64,000 nt of DNA from Bradyrhizobium sp. URHD0069 (lineage in GTDB: Bacteria; Pseudomonadota; Alphaproteobacteria; Rhizobiales; Xanthobacteraceae): contig NZ_JNIJ01000029.1 of assembly GCF_000701345.1 (NCBI RefSeq), positions 1 to 64,000 on the forward strand. Direction: 5' to 3'. Below the pieces are notes generated by a model that was not told the origin of the DNA, made no database searches, and saw nothing but the letters and a program-made list of their open reading frames with translations. Positions 1-8,012 of the stretch are shown in pieces. The translations under genes were made by a program, and so were the position numbers. The number at the start of each line of letters is the position of its first letter. The first letter of the stretch is position 1.

Positions 1-616
1 TACGCATCAGCGCCGTTCGTCTGCGCGCCGCAAATCGCTCACGAGGTTCAACCCGCCCTGCGATTGCGAAATGCGCGCCCGACGCTGTCGCGTCCACCGC
101 ATCCCACCCCGCGTCCGTGACGATCGCGATACGCCCCTCTCATGGGGTGAGACGGCGAGGCTTATAGATTTGATTTGGGTAAAACGGGAAGCGGAATATT
201 TTTGCAAACAGGGCTGGACTACCCAAATCAGATTGATCCCGTTCAACAAATTCGCACCGCCGCGCGGCTCGAAGGATGACCCCACCCAAGCCGGGTGGGC
301 ACTCGTTGGCACGTAGCCGGAAGCGTATCGATGCGAGTTTGATGAAGGCCAGACAGTTGGCCTCCCTGATCCAGCCCGCGTCGTATCCACGATCCGCGAG
401 TAACATCGTTTGTGGAAGCAATGAGCTGAGCAGAACCGAACACAGCCGCATTGTCCTTTTCGAGGATTGCTCGGCGTTCACTCGCGTTGCTGCCTGCACA
501 CTCGCGCTGTCTTTCTCAATTGAAGACAGACAAGACATGATGCCCGGCGCAAGGCCGGGCATGGCGAACTTGGACGGAGGCGGCTTATTTTGCTGCCTGC
601 ATTTTGAACCACGCTC
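1..616. other. non-coding accessory stretch with IS debris
   Basis: Apart from the transposase fragment I see no supportable gene here. An 11-bp perfect inverted repeat, TGATTTGGGTA at 171-181 and its complement at 220-230, flanks an AT-rich 38-bp spacer. The surrounding sequence resembles interspersed non-coding sequence I associate with Bradyrhizobium genomes. Open frames in this stretch are short and lack ribosome-binding sites. Confidence 0.5.
299..448 (-). pseudogene. IS5-family (IS427-like) transposase remnant
   Basis: The minus-strand translation keeps two blocks typical of IS427-group transposases. The first is a stretch ending LLADRGYDAGWIRE (about 362-397), the second a C-terminal block ANCLAFIKLASIR. 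In intact relatives these blocks are about 50 residues apart and the catalytic Glu lies between them. Here they are joined in frame, so the middle of the DDE domain is deleted. No N-terminal half was recognised. This is a dead insertion-sequence fragment; the family assignment rests on recalled motif similarity. Confidence 0.7.
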
Positions 617-1105
617 TCAGGGCTTCCGCGTCGGATCGTCGGCCGGATTTTCGTAAATCGTGTCGGTAGGCCCGGTACCGGTGATCAGGACGACCACGGG
701 CTCGTTGCTGGTCATCGCGAAGTGCGGCGCGTTCGAAGGTTCGGTGTAGACTGAACCGACGGGCAGCGTCTTGAGCTTGGCCTTGTCGAACTGCACGCCA
801 TAGCCGAAGTGCCAAGTGCCCTGGATCACGGTCCCGACCCGGTCACCAGCATGATGGTGCGCTGGGATTTGCGCTTCCGCCCCGACCTTGAGCAGCTGTG
901 CATAGACTCCCGGCTTGGAGGCATCGCCAAGGATCGTGACCACTTGGACCTTGGGATTGCCGGATCCACCCGCACCACCGGTCGGCTGGACAGCGGACAG
1001 TTCAGCAGGTGTCTTCGCGTAATCCGGAAGCTTGGCATTCTGCGCTGAGGCAGCCGTTGTGGAAAGTGCAACAGCCATGCTGGTCAATAGTCGGGAGATA
1101 GTCAT
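617..1105 (-). CDS. secreted cupin-domain protein
   Basis: A 162-residue protein with an N-terminal signal peptide ending near residue 21 (AASAQ), followed by a single cupin barrel. The first cupin motif is visible as PAHHHAGDRVGTVIQG and the second contains the His of NAPHFAM. The usual Glu of motif 1 is replaced, so the metal site rests on three to four His/Asp side chains. The ATG is preceded by AAAGGATG. The substrate is unknown; it is probably a periplasmic metal-binding or small enzyme fold. Its first ~57 residues are duplicated at the start of the next upstream gene (1186-1920), which lies in the same orientation. Together with the porin and hydrolase further upstream it forms a minus-strand accessory cluster. 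Confidence 0.85.
   Translation of the reverse strand: MTISRLLTSMAVALSTTAASAQNAKLPDYAKTPAELSAVQPTGGAGGSGNPKVQVVTILGDASKPGVYAQLLKVGAEAQIPAHHHAGDRVGTVIQGTWHFGYGVQFDKAKLKTLPVGSVYTEPSNAPHFAMTSNEPVVVLITGTGPTDTIYENPADDPTRKP
952..1105 (-). repeat. leader duplication, copy 1 (in cupin gene)
   Basis: The 5' part of the cupin gene matches 1757-1920 closely at nucleotide level. The block around 956-1000 is almost identical to 1765-1810. Strong nucleotide identity, not only protein similarity, points to a fairly recent duplication. Confidence 0.8.
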
Positions 1106-1185
1106 GGGTCATCCTTTCTGCTCTGGTCTTGAACCGAGTGGAGCTCCACTGTCGCTCCTGCTTCCACGACACCGTGTTGCGGTGC

Positions 1186-1920
1186 CTATTTCGGCGCGTC
1201 CTCCGGAAGCTGGAGGAACTCAACCGTAATCCCGTCAGGCCCCCTAACGTAGATCAGGCGAAGCCCTTTGCGCTCGCCGGATTCAACGGTCTGAACATTG
1301 CCGACCGGCAGCCAACCGAAGCTTGCGGTACGTGCAAGCAGCGCATCTATGTTCTCGACATAGAAGGCTATATGGACAGAGCCCACGTCGGATGATCGTG
1401 GCTTGTAGGTCTGCCGGTCAGGAGGTGAAGTGTACTCGAGCAGCTCGATCATGTGGCCAGGCCCTTCAACCATCGCGAGCCGCACGGCTGCACCCGGGAC
1501 ACCGGCCACCTCCTCGATGAATGGCCCGGTTTCGAAGGTCCAAGTGTACAGGTGCTTGAAGCCCAGCACATCGACCCAGAATTCCAGCGAGTTCTCCAAC
1601 GAGGAGACAGTGAAGCCGGTATGGTCGACACTCTTGATCCTGAACGCATCCTTGCTTGCAGCAGCCACTGACTCTGTAACTGCGTTCCTGACGCCTGCAC
1701 TTTGGCCCTCACGAGGCGGAGCTGCTTCACCAAGAAGTCGGTCTTTGACCACTCGGGCTTTGGCATTGCCGGATCTACCCGCACCACCGGTCGGCTGGAC
1801 AGCGGACAATTTGGAAAGTGTCATCGCGCAATCAGGAAGCTTGGGGCTGGCGTGCTGCGCAGAGGCAGCCATTGTGGGAAGTGCAACAGCAACGCCGACC
1901 AACAATCTGGAGAGAGTCAT
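1186..1920 (-). CDS. VOC (glyoxalase/dioxygenase fold) protein with a captured secretion leader
   Basis: A 244-residue protein with two unlike parts. Residues 1-57 are a diverged copy of the secretion leader of the cupin protein at 617-1105. Residues ~95-240 form a VOC-fold module. The four positions that bind metal in such proteins are filled: His100, Glu159 (or Glu162), His183 and Glu234. A low-complexity linker joins the parts. The start ATG has a good AGGAGAAAGG ribosome-binding site. The VOC part resembles the lactoylglutathione lyase/extradiol dioxygenase superfamily, but the substrate cannot be read from sequence. The leader would send the enzyme to the periplasm, which is unusual for VOC proteins. 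Confidence 0.82.
   Translation of the reverse strand: MTLSRLLVGVAVALPTMAASAQHASPKLPDCAMTLSKLSAVQPTGGAGRSGNAKARVVKDRLLGEAAPPREGQSAGVRNAVTESVAAASKDAFRIKSVDHTGFTVSSLENSLEFWVDVLGFKHLYTWTFETGPFIEEVAGVPGAAVRLAMVEGPGHMIELLEYTSPPDRQTYKPRSSDVGSVHIAFYVENIDALLARTASFGWLPVGNVQTVESGERKGLRLIYVRGPDGITVEFLQLPEDAPK
1757..1920 (-). repeat. leader duplication, copy 2 (in VOC gene)
   Basis: The second copy of the direct repeat at 952-1105. It supplies the signal peptide and the SAVQPTGGAG segment to the VOC protein. Copy 2 has small insertions and deletions relative to copy 1 after the shared block, near the point where the VOC-specific sequence begins. Confidence 0.8.
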
Positions 1921-1980
1921 CGGTTACCTTTCTCCTCTAGTCTTGCGAGCCGTGGCGTCTCTCAGGAAGTCAGGCAGGAA

Positions 1981-3312
1981 TCAGAACGTCATCCTGGTAA
2001 ACAGACCGATGACAAAAGCGTCTTGAATCTGACCGGTTCCTCTGGGGCGGATGACGTACTGTAGGTTGGGCCGCACTTGCAGCCATGGCGTGACCGCGAT
2101 CCCGTAATCCACTTCCACCACACTTTCGAATGTCTGAATGCCGACCACACCGGGGGTGACGATGTTGAGATCTTTCTGAAACTGGGTCAGCCGGCTGTTG
2201 TAGCGCCCGTACGCAAACACCAGCGAGACGAAGTCGGCATCGCGCGTCGGGAAAGTGCCCTGGTAAACAGCACCCCCTGTGAGGGAGTAGCGAAGTGTCG
2301 CTGTCTCCGGGTCGGACAGTGTGGCCATGCCAAACAGGGTTAGACCGCGCTTGCTTCCGGGAGCCTCGCGGTAGACCATCTGGCTCGCTTGGGCATAGAC
2401 CCCCCATCGCCCATTGTGCTGAGCAAACGGGCCGCCCGTCAGGCCGGCGGAAAGCCCATTGACGTCAAGCAGAACATCCGGTGTGGGGGAAGAATCAAAA
2501 TATCCGCCAAGCTTGTACTCGCCCTGCAGTCCGCGGCCGCCTTGGCCCGGCAACCAGCCGAACTCGAACGGCACGATAACGCCGGTGCCCGCGAAGCTGA
2601 GATCGAAGCCCTGAGTAGCGTTTGCAGGATTCACCTGATAAACGCCGGTGGAAACGTAGTACTCCGAACTGGGCTGAAACTTTACCCTGGCCCCCCATTG
2701 GCCAAAGGGCCAGTCTTGCCAACTGCTGGTGCTGTTGATCGATACCGTGCCGCAGGTGGCCAGGGTCTGAAAAAAACTGCACCAGAGCGGGGACATTGCG
2801 AAATACATTCCCAATGGCTCCCAGCCGATGTCGAACAGAAGCTTCTTGTCGAACAATTCCTGCTGGTAGTGCAATTCCACCAGCCGGGTGATCGGGCCTC
2901 CTCCGAAGACTTCCTGAACCGCGTAACGATTGTTGCCAAGCGCATCTGCCGAGAGACTGCGTCCCTTGCGATCCGTAAGGGTGGTCACGACCTTTGCGCC
3001 GGGGATTCCCGCAAGCCGGTCCAGATCAAAGTCGGCACCGAGGTCGAACTGTTGCGTATAGCGAACCGCTGAGAATTGGCCGCCGATCGGGTTGTATGCG
3101 GATTCTGTTGTGTAACCTCCTCGCACGCTGATGCCGGCCTGTTCGAGGCGGGTCCGATTGCCGCCCCAGTTTCCCGTCATCGTTTCCTGTTTGAGCCATT
3201 CCCCGAGCGGCGATCCGCTTGAAGACTGCGCCGCAGCAGGACTGAAAGGCAGCACGGCAAAGCCGAACGATCCAAGCCAAAAGGCTACGGCTCTCACAGC
3301 AGCAGCGGGCAT
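1981..3312 (-). CDS. OprB-type carbohydrate-selective porin
   Basis: A 443-residue outer-membrane beta-barrel protein. It has a Sec signal peptide (cleavage near AAAQ, residue ~28) and an early GNWGGNRTRLEQAGISV segment typical of OprB porins. The rest alternates strands and turns and ends in Phe (GLFTRMTF), the usual barrel-assembly signal. The ATG at 3312 is preferred over the TTG six bases upstream because GGAGG then sits 9 nt before it. OprB porins pass sugars across the outer membrane. Here it lies between a Tat-exported hydrolase and two secreted small-domain proteins, so it may serve uptake of whatever that cluster processes; this last point is inference. Confidence 0.88.
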   Translation of the reverse strand: MPAAAVRAVAFWLGSFGFAVLPFSPAAAQSSSGSPLGEWLKQETMTGNWGGNRTRLEQAGISVRGGYTTESAYNPIGGQFSAVRYTQQFDLGADFDLDRLAGIPGAKVVTTLTDRKGRSLSADALGNNRYAVQEVFGGGPITRLVELHYQQELFDKKLLFDIGWEPLGMYFAMSPLWCSFFQTLATCGTVSINSTSSWQDWPFGQWGARVKFQPSSEYYVSTGVYQVNPANATQGFDLSFAGTGVIVPFEFGWLPGQGGRGLQGEYKLGGYFDSSPTPDVLLDVNGLSAGLTGGPFAQHNGRWGVYAQASQMVYREAPGSKRGLTLFGMATLSDPETATLRYSLTGGAVYQGTFPTRDADFVSLVFAYGRYNSRLTQFQKDLNIVTPGVVGIQTFESVVEVDYGIAVTPWLQVRPNLQYVIRPRGTGQIQDAFVIGLFTRMTF

Positions 3313-3500
3313 GCTCAATTGCCTCCCGGACTAGTCAGTCAGCCACCGATGCGTGTCTCTTTTTTTGCCGATAGACGGTTTGCGGGCAGTCGGTCGTGCT
3401 GCAGCAGAGGCGTCACCCCCGAACCGTTTCAACCGGCAAAGTTAGAGGCCACTTCCGTGCAGTGACCTCCGTTACTATCGTCTCCCACCCCCCACGAGGA
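3313..3500. other. intergenic between porin and hydrolase
   Basis: About 190 bases with the ribosome-binding site of the porin at its left edge (GGAGG on the minus strand). I could not assign a promoter or terminator with confidence. Confidence 0.4.
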
Positions 3501-4523
3501 TCAGCCATATCGTGGCCAGAATTGGCTCAGCTGACCAACAATAAAATCCGGCTTTTCTTCAAAGACCCAGTGGCCGCATTCCTCAATGACGCCACCTTCC
3601 GCACTGTTGGCTATTGCCTTGGCACAATCGAAGCAGTGATCACCGAAGGATCTTCGACCACCCCAGGCCAACATGGGTACGGTTAGCTTGCTGCGGGTCA
3701 GTTCTTTCGTCTGTTCGGCCATCTGTGGAATGTAGCCATAAAGATTCAGACTCGCTCGAAGGTTCCCCGGCTGCCGCATTTGCATGACATAGAGCTGAAC
3801 TTCCTCTTCAGAAATCGCATTCGGATCATATGCAAAATCCCTGAAAAAATGGCGAAGATATTGATCTTCACGCCCTTCCACCAAGAACCTGGTGACATCC
3901 ATGTTCATGTGCATGCCCAAATGCCAATACGGCACACGCGGGTCCACATAACCAGGAAAGCTTAGTCCGAAGAATGGAGTTTCTATTGTGGCCAGCGACA
4001 TCGCGCGGTTGGACGCCAAGTATGCGAGTGCCACAGCAGCCGGTCCGCCTAAATCATGGCTGAGGATATGAAAGCGCGTAACGTTCTCGGCTTCCAGCAA
4101 GCCGAGCATGTCCTGCGCGATGGATTTCGGCTCATAACCATCGTAGGGCTTGTCGCTATCGGCGAATCCCCGAAGATCTGGCGCAACAAACGTATACTCA
4201 TCAGCAAGCCGCTCAATGACTGGAAGAAACTCACGGTGGTTTTGCGGCCAACCATGCATGCACAGAACGGCGGGACCACGGCCTGCCGTGACGTAATGAA
4301 GATTAACGCCGTTCGTCTTGGCACGTTTATGCGTTAATTTGACGGAGTTCTTGGCCGCGGACGCATTTCGAGTTTCCTGTTGAGGCGCCGCGCCTTGTTC
4401 CGTGAATTGAGCCAGCGCGCCTCCTGTTGTGTGAATCGCCGCAACGGTGATTGCTGCCCCGGCAACTGTCATGGCGCCGCGCCGAGTCAAATTATTCGAG
4501 CGATTCTCTGCGTCTTGCATCAT
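3501..4523 (-). CDS. Tat-exported alpha/beta hydrolase, epoxide-hydrolase-like
   Basis: A 340-residue protein starting at the tandem ATG ATG at 4523/4520, just after a strong AGGAGGG. The N-terminus has a twin-arginine signal (LTRRGAMTVAG, Arg14-Arg15) and a hydrophobic stretch to about residue 38. The mature part is an alpha/beta hydrolase. It has the oxyanion HGWP at ~90-93, a nucleophile elbow SHDLGG with Asp157 instead of Ser, and a C-terminal catalytic His near 318 (CGHWVF). An Asp nucleophile places it with epoxide hydrolases and haloalkane/fluoroacetate dehalogenases rather than esterases. The substrate is unknown. It is the first gene of a minus-strand series hydrolase, porin, VOC, cupin. 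Confidence 0.87.
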   Translation of the reverse strand: MMQDAENRSNNLTRRGAMTVAGAAITVAAIHTTGGALAQFTEQGAAPQQETRNASAAKNSVKLTHKRAKTNGVNLHYVTAGRGPAVLCMHGWPQNHREFLPVIERLADEYTFVAPDLRGFADSDKPYDGYEPKSIAQDMLGLLEAENVTRFHILSHDLGGPAAVALAYLASNRAMSLATIETPFFGLSFPGYVDPRVPYWHLGMHMNMDVTRFLVEGREDQYLRHFFRDFAYDPNAISEEEVQLYVMQMRQPGNLRASLNLYGYIPQMAEQTKELTRSKLTVPMLAWGGRRSFGDHCFDCAKAIANSAEGGVIEECGHWVFEEKPDFIVGQLSQFWPRYG

Positions 4524-4626
4524 CGACCCTCCTGGTTGGGGGCTTTCCTCACAATGGACTTCGCCAATGCAGCAACGGACAGTTTTCACGAACAGCTTCT
4601 CTTGGAACTCCGAAACAGAAAGATTG

Positions 4627-4791
4627 GCCTACCAGCATGATCGACAGGGCGTAGAGGCTGACGAGGAGGCCGGCGGTTGGGATCGACACGCTCAGATCGG
4701 CTGAGATGCCCGAAAGAAGACCCACGACAACGAACTCGGTCGTGCCGATTGCGAAGGTCGCAACGGCGAGAACATAGAGAGCAAGAGGCAT
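4627..4791 (-). pseudogene. MFS transporter, N-terminal remnant
   Basis: From the ATG at 4791 (with GGAG upstream) the translation begins MPLALYVLAVATFAIGTTEF and continues through GISADLSVSIPTAGLLVSLYAL. This is the start of an AraJ/YdhP-type drug or sugar efflux permease, covering TM1 and part of TM2. After about residue 55 the similarity ends abruptly and a short unrelated tail runs to a stop at 4549. About 330 residues of a normal permease are missing. The break lies ~100 bases upstream of the hydrolase start, suggesting that the insertion or rearrangement that brought in the hydrolase cluster cut the transporter. Confidence 0.75.
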
Positions 4792-5228
4792 CCCCTTCTC
4801 CTCAATCTACGAGCGCGGCGACTGTCCTTTTTTCTTCGACCCGTTGCGAGGTATACTGGGAACAGAGACAGACGCGGAAATGAAATTATTTTGAGCGCGA
4901 GTCGGGCGATTTGCATTTCGAGATTGCAGATCGCGGATGATGTGCCCGCGAAGTGGCAGGGCAATGACATCATTCGTGATCCCTGATCCCGGAATCTCCG
5001 ATGCCTTGACGAAGATCCTGAGAGCCTGACTCAAAAAGCGGCCAGTAGAATAGGCCACTTCTCGTGATTGCGAGGAGCGAAGCGACGAAGCAATCCAGTA
5101 ACAGCCATACTAAATCCTCTGGATTGCTTCGCTACGCTCGCAATGACGGTCTCAAAATCCGTTATTTTGTTGCATGCATTCCGGCCATACTCTGAGAAGA
5201 CGCTCCCGATAACCGCAAGGAGGTAGTC
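4792..5228. other. intergenic region with palindromic repeat
   Basis: No gene recognised. It contains the start-side sequence of the broken MFS gene, the interspersed repeat at 5064-5149, and the promoter region and strong AAGGAGGT ribosome-binding site of the reductase at 5229. Confidence 0.5.
5064..5149. repeat. interspersed palindromic repeat, family A, copy 1
   Basis: Outer arms ATTGCGAGGAGCGAAGCG and CGCTACGCTCGCAAT face each other. Inner arms GAAGCAATCCAG and CTGGATTGCTTC form a long hairpin around a short AT-rich loop. Related copies occur at 33824-33907 and 57784-57905, always between genes. Confidence 0.85.
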
Positions 5229-5942
5229 ATGGATGACTTCACTGGTAAGAACATCCTCGTTCTCGGTGGTAGCCGAGGTATTGGCGCGGCGATTGTCCGC
5301 CGTTTCGCGAAGGGTGGCGGCAAAGTCGCCTTCACCTATGCCGGATCGAAGGACGCCGCGGAGGCGCTCACGGGTGAGACACGCGCCGAAGCGATCCGCA
5401 CCGACAGCGCCGATCGTGATGCGCTAATTGCGACCGTCGCGTCCCGCGGCGCTCTCGACGTACTCGTCGCCAATGCAGGCACGCTCGTGATGGGCGATCC
5501 GTTGACGCTTGAGGCCGACGCCATCGACCACATGATCGACGTAAATGTCCGCGCCCCTTATCACGCCGCGGTTGAGGCTGCGCGCAAGATGCCCGACAAT
5601 GGCCGCATCATCGTGATCGGCTCGGTCAATGGCGACTTCATGCCTTTTCCGGGCGGAGCCGCGTATGCGCTCACCAAATCGGCGGTGCAGGGCATGGTCC
5701 GTGGGCTCGCGCGCGATTTCGGCGATCGCGCAATTACCGTCAACTGCATCCAGCCTGGGCCGACTGACAGCGACATGAATCCGGCTAACGGACCGATGGC
5801 GGAGTTCATGCGCAGCTTCATGGCAATCAAGCGCCACATTCGCACGGATGAGATTGCCGAACTCGCCGCCTATATCGCGGGTCCGCACGGCGCAATGATG
5901 ACCGGCGCGATGCACACCATCGACGGCGGCATGGGCGCCTGA
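5229..5942 (+). CDS. bdcA: SDR-family reductase, BdcA-like
   Basis: A 237-residue classical short-chain dehydrogenase with GGSRGIG (13-19) for NAD(P) binding, NAG at 82-84, and the catalytic set Ser132, Tyr146, Lys150. Length and sequence (opening FTGKN.LVLGGSRGIGAAIVRRF, closing TGAMHTIDGGMGA) match E. coli BdcA. That protein is an SDR-fold protein reported to bind cyclic-di-GMP and promote biofilm dispersal. An oxidoreductase role is equally possible since the catalytic residues are intact. AAGGAGGTAGTC precedes the ATG. The TetR-type partner found beside bdcA in enterobacteria is absent here. Confidence 0.85.
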   Translation: MDDFTGKNILVLGGSRGIGAAIVRRFAKGGGKVAFTYAGSKDAAEALTGETRAEAIRTDSADRDALIATVASRGALDVLVANAGTLVMGDPLTLEADAIDHMIDVNVRAPYHAAVEAARKMPDNGRIIVIGSVNGDFMPFPGGAAYALTKSAVQGMVRGLARDFGDRAITVNCIQPGPTDSDMNPANGPMAEFMRSFMAIKRHIRTDEIAELAAYIAGPHGAMMTGAMHTIDGGMGA

Positions 5943-6569
5943 GGATAGACTCAGCGAAGCTCTCGAACGAAGAGGCGCGAAAATGTGCCCGCCCGGCTGA
6001 TGGGCAGATGCGCGGGAAGTCGCCTATCCGATGCCTATCCGATTCCGTGGCTCGCCTCAGATGAAGCCTCTTACCTAACCGGTTCGGTACTTACGGTAAA
6101 CGGCGGCAATGGCCGGCGTACCAAAGCTAGCACTTGATTTCCTGCTGCGACCGGCGACAATGACGTCGCGCAGCATTCCGGTACCAGCCTTTCTATAAGA
6201 CGGGGAAAACTCGCTCGGCGACGGCAATACCATTGCTGCGTGGGAGGGAACCGGTATGGCGGTATGGTTCACGCGCTGGCTGCAGTGCGCCGACACGATA
6301 CTGGCCGACACGATACTAGCCGCCGATGGCATCGCCATAACGATTGGGAACGATGTCATCGCGCCGCTGCTCTGCGAAAAATTCACCCTGCTTCGCGCCG
6401 AGATCGTCATCGACGCCGGAAGAGTGGGAACACCAACAAATGATCGTCGAGACAACGTGTTGCGCACGCGAGGGCGTGCGCACGCGCTGAACCACGGAGG
6501 CGCGATAGCCTGAAAGGGATTCCAAGCCGGCGTCAGACCGGCCGAAGGGCATTACCAGAGGAGGAATGC
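5943..6569. other. 627-base region without a recognised gene
   Basis: Open frames exist on both strands (e.g. 6075-6467 minus, 6256-6513 plus), but none has a recognisable domain or convincing ribosome-binding site. Visible structure includes a 15-bp tandem duplication (CCGACACGATACT at 6290 and again at 6305). There is also a perfect hairpin with TGCGCACGC arms at 6461-6469 and 6474-6482 and loop GAGG, about 90 bases before the ABC operon. It may hold the operon promoter. Confidence 0.45.
6461..6482. promoter_or_regulatory. 9-bp perfect hairpin upstream of sugar ABC operon
   Basis: TGCGCACGC, loop GAGG, then GCGTGCGCA. There is no T-run after it, so it is not an ordinary terminator. It could be a regulator site or a 5' UTR hairpin for the operon starting at 6570. 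Confidence 0.35.
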
Positions 6570-7883
6570 ATGACGACAGTAACCCGACGTAACGTCCTCA
6601 AGAGCGGTACCGCGCTCATGGGCGGCATGGCCGGCATCCTGGCCACTGGTCGCGCGCCGGCTTTTGCGCAGGGCACGACGGTACACTGGCTGCGTTGGAA
6701 CGACTTCGTGCCGGCTTCCGATCAACTGCTGCGCAAGGAGCTGCTGCCTGCTGCCGAGAAAGCGCTGGGAATCAAGATTAATTTCGAGACCGTGAATGGC
6801 AACGACCTGCAGCCGCGTATCACCTCGGCGATTCAGTCGGGCTCAGGCCCCGATGTCATCATGCTCTTCAACAACCACCCGCAGATCTATTCGGAGAGCG
6901 TCATCGACCTGTCCGACCTCACAAATAGTGTGAGCAAGGCCGAAGGCGGTTACTACGATCTGTGCAAATCGAACACGGCGGATGGCCAGAAGTGGATCGC
7001 CCAGCCATGGGCTATCGTCGGCGCCATGATCGCCTACCGCAAATCATGGTTCGATGAGGTCGGCTCTCCGACCTTCCCCGACACTTGGGAGAAGTATCGC
7101 GAGGTTGGCAAGAAGCTCAAAGCCAACGGCCGGCCGATCGGTCAGACGCTCGGCCACACGTTCGGCGACGCGCCGACGTTCAGCTACCCCTACATGTGGT
7201 CGTGGGGCGGCACCGAGATTGAGAAGGACGGCAAGACTGTCAACCTCAACAAGAAAGAGGTCATCGAATCGGTCAAGTTCATGACGGCCTTCTGGAAAGA
7301 AGCCCATGACGAGGGCGGCCTGGCCTGGGACGACACCAACAACAACCGCGCGTTCTTGTCGCAAACGATCTGCGCCACACTCAACGGCGCTTCGATCTAC
7401 ATCGAGTCACTGCGCAACCCCGACAAGTACATCACTGAGAAAGGCGCGCAGCTGAAAACCGACATCCAGCATTCGCCGTTGCCTAAGGGCCCGGCCGGGC
7501 AATTCGCCATGCACACCTTCTTCTCGCACGTCATTCCGAACTACTCGAAGAATCAAGCCGGCGCGAAGGAGTTTCTGAAGTGGATCCACACAACGGCGAA
7601 CTACGAGCCGTGGTTCGTCTCCCAGAAGGGCTTCGCGACGCCGCCGACCCGCGAGTGGGAGAAGCACAAATTGTGGGACGAAGACAAGGTCATGGCGCCC
7701 TTCAAGGTCGCCGGCCTCCTCGGCCAGACGCCTGGCTATCCCCTGCCCTCATCAGGCAAGAAGCCCGCCGAAGTGCTCACCAAATACATCATCACCGACA
7801 TGTACGCCAAAGCAATCCAGGGCGGCACGGCGGAGGATGCCGTGATGTGGGCGCAAGGCGAACTCACGAAGGTCTATACTTGA
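6570..7883 (+). CDS. sugar ABC transporter, periplasmic substrate-binding protein
   Basis: A 437-residue family 1 extracellular solute-binding protein (UgpB/MalE-like). It carries a twin-arginine leader (TRRNVLKSG, Arg6-Arg7) with cleavage near AFAQ (residue ~34). The mature protein has typical features of the family: HWLRWNDF near the start, GSGPDVIMLFNN, and the YRKSWFDEVG.P.FPDTWEKY block that lines the hinge. GAGGAGG precedes the ATG. It opens an operon with two permeases and an ATPase. A CUT1 substrate (di- or oligosaccharide, sugar alcohol or glycerol phosphate) is likely but cannot be named. Confidence 0.93.
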   Translation: MTTVTRRNVLKSGTALMGGMAGILATGRAPAFAQGTTVHWLRWNDFVPASDQLLRKELLPAAEKALGIKINFETVNGNDLQPRITSAIQSGSGPDVIMLFNNHPQIYSESVIDLSDLTNSVSKAEGGYYDLCKSNTADGQKWIAQPWAIVGAMIAYRKSWFDEVGSPTFPDTWEKYREVGKKLKANGRPIGQTLGHTFGDAPTFSYPYMWSWGGTEIEKDGKTVNLNKKEVIESVKFMTAFWKEAHDEGGLAWDDTNNNRAFLSQTICATLNGASIYIESLRNPDKYITEKGAQLKTDIQHSPLPKGPAGQFAMHTFFSHVIPNYSKNQAGAKEFLKWIHTTANYEPWFVSQKGFATPPTREWEKHKLWDEDKVMAPFKVAGLLGQTPGYPLPSSGKKPAEVLTKYIITDMYAKAIQGGTAEDAVMWAQGELTKVYT

Positions 7884-7970
7884 AAGTATGCTCTCACCCG
7901 GTTTGTACGGCTGCGAAGTGGCTGCCAACATGCCGGGCGCATCGGGCTTGAGCGGTCGAGCCGGGAGGCG

Positions 7971-7996
7971 GCGCGCTCAGTCCAGTTTGAGCGCGC
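7971..7996 (+). promoter_or_regulatory. intercistronic hairpin after binding-protein gene
   Basis: GCGCGCTCA at 7971-7979 pairs perfectly with TGAGCGCGC at 7988-7996. It lies in the 129-base gap between the binding-protein and first permease genes. Such hairpins commonly protect the upstream mRNA so that more binding protein than permease is made; this role is inferred. Confidence 0.5.
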
Positions 7997-8012
7997 ATCG
8001 AGGTGAAGCGAA

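Noticed and set aside
6075..6467. 130-codon minus-strand frame in the 5943-6569 gap
   Set aside because: Ser/Ala-rich with no recognised domain or convincing start; left as non-coding, though a relic gene cannot be excluded.
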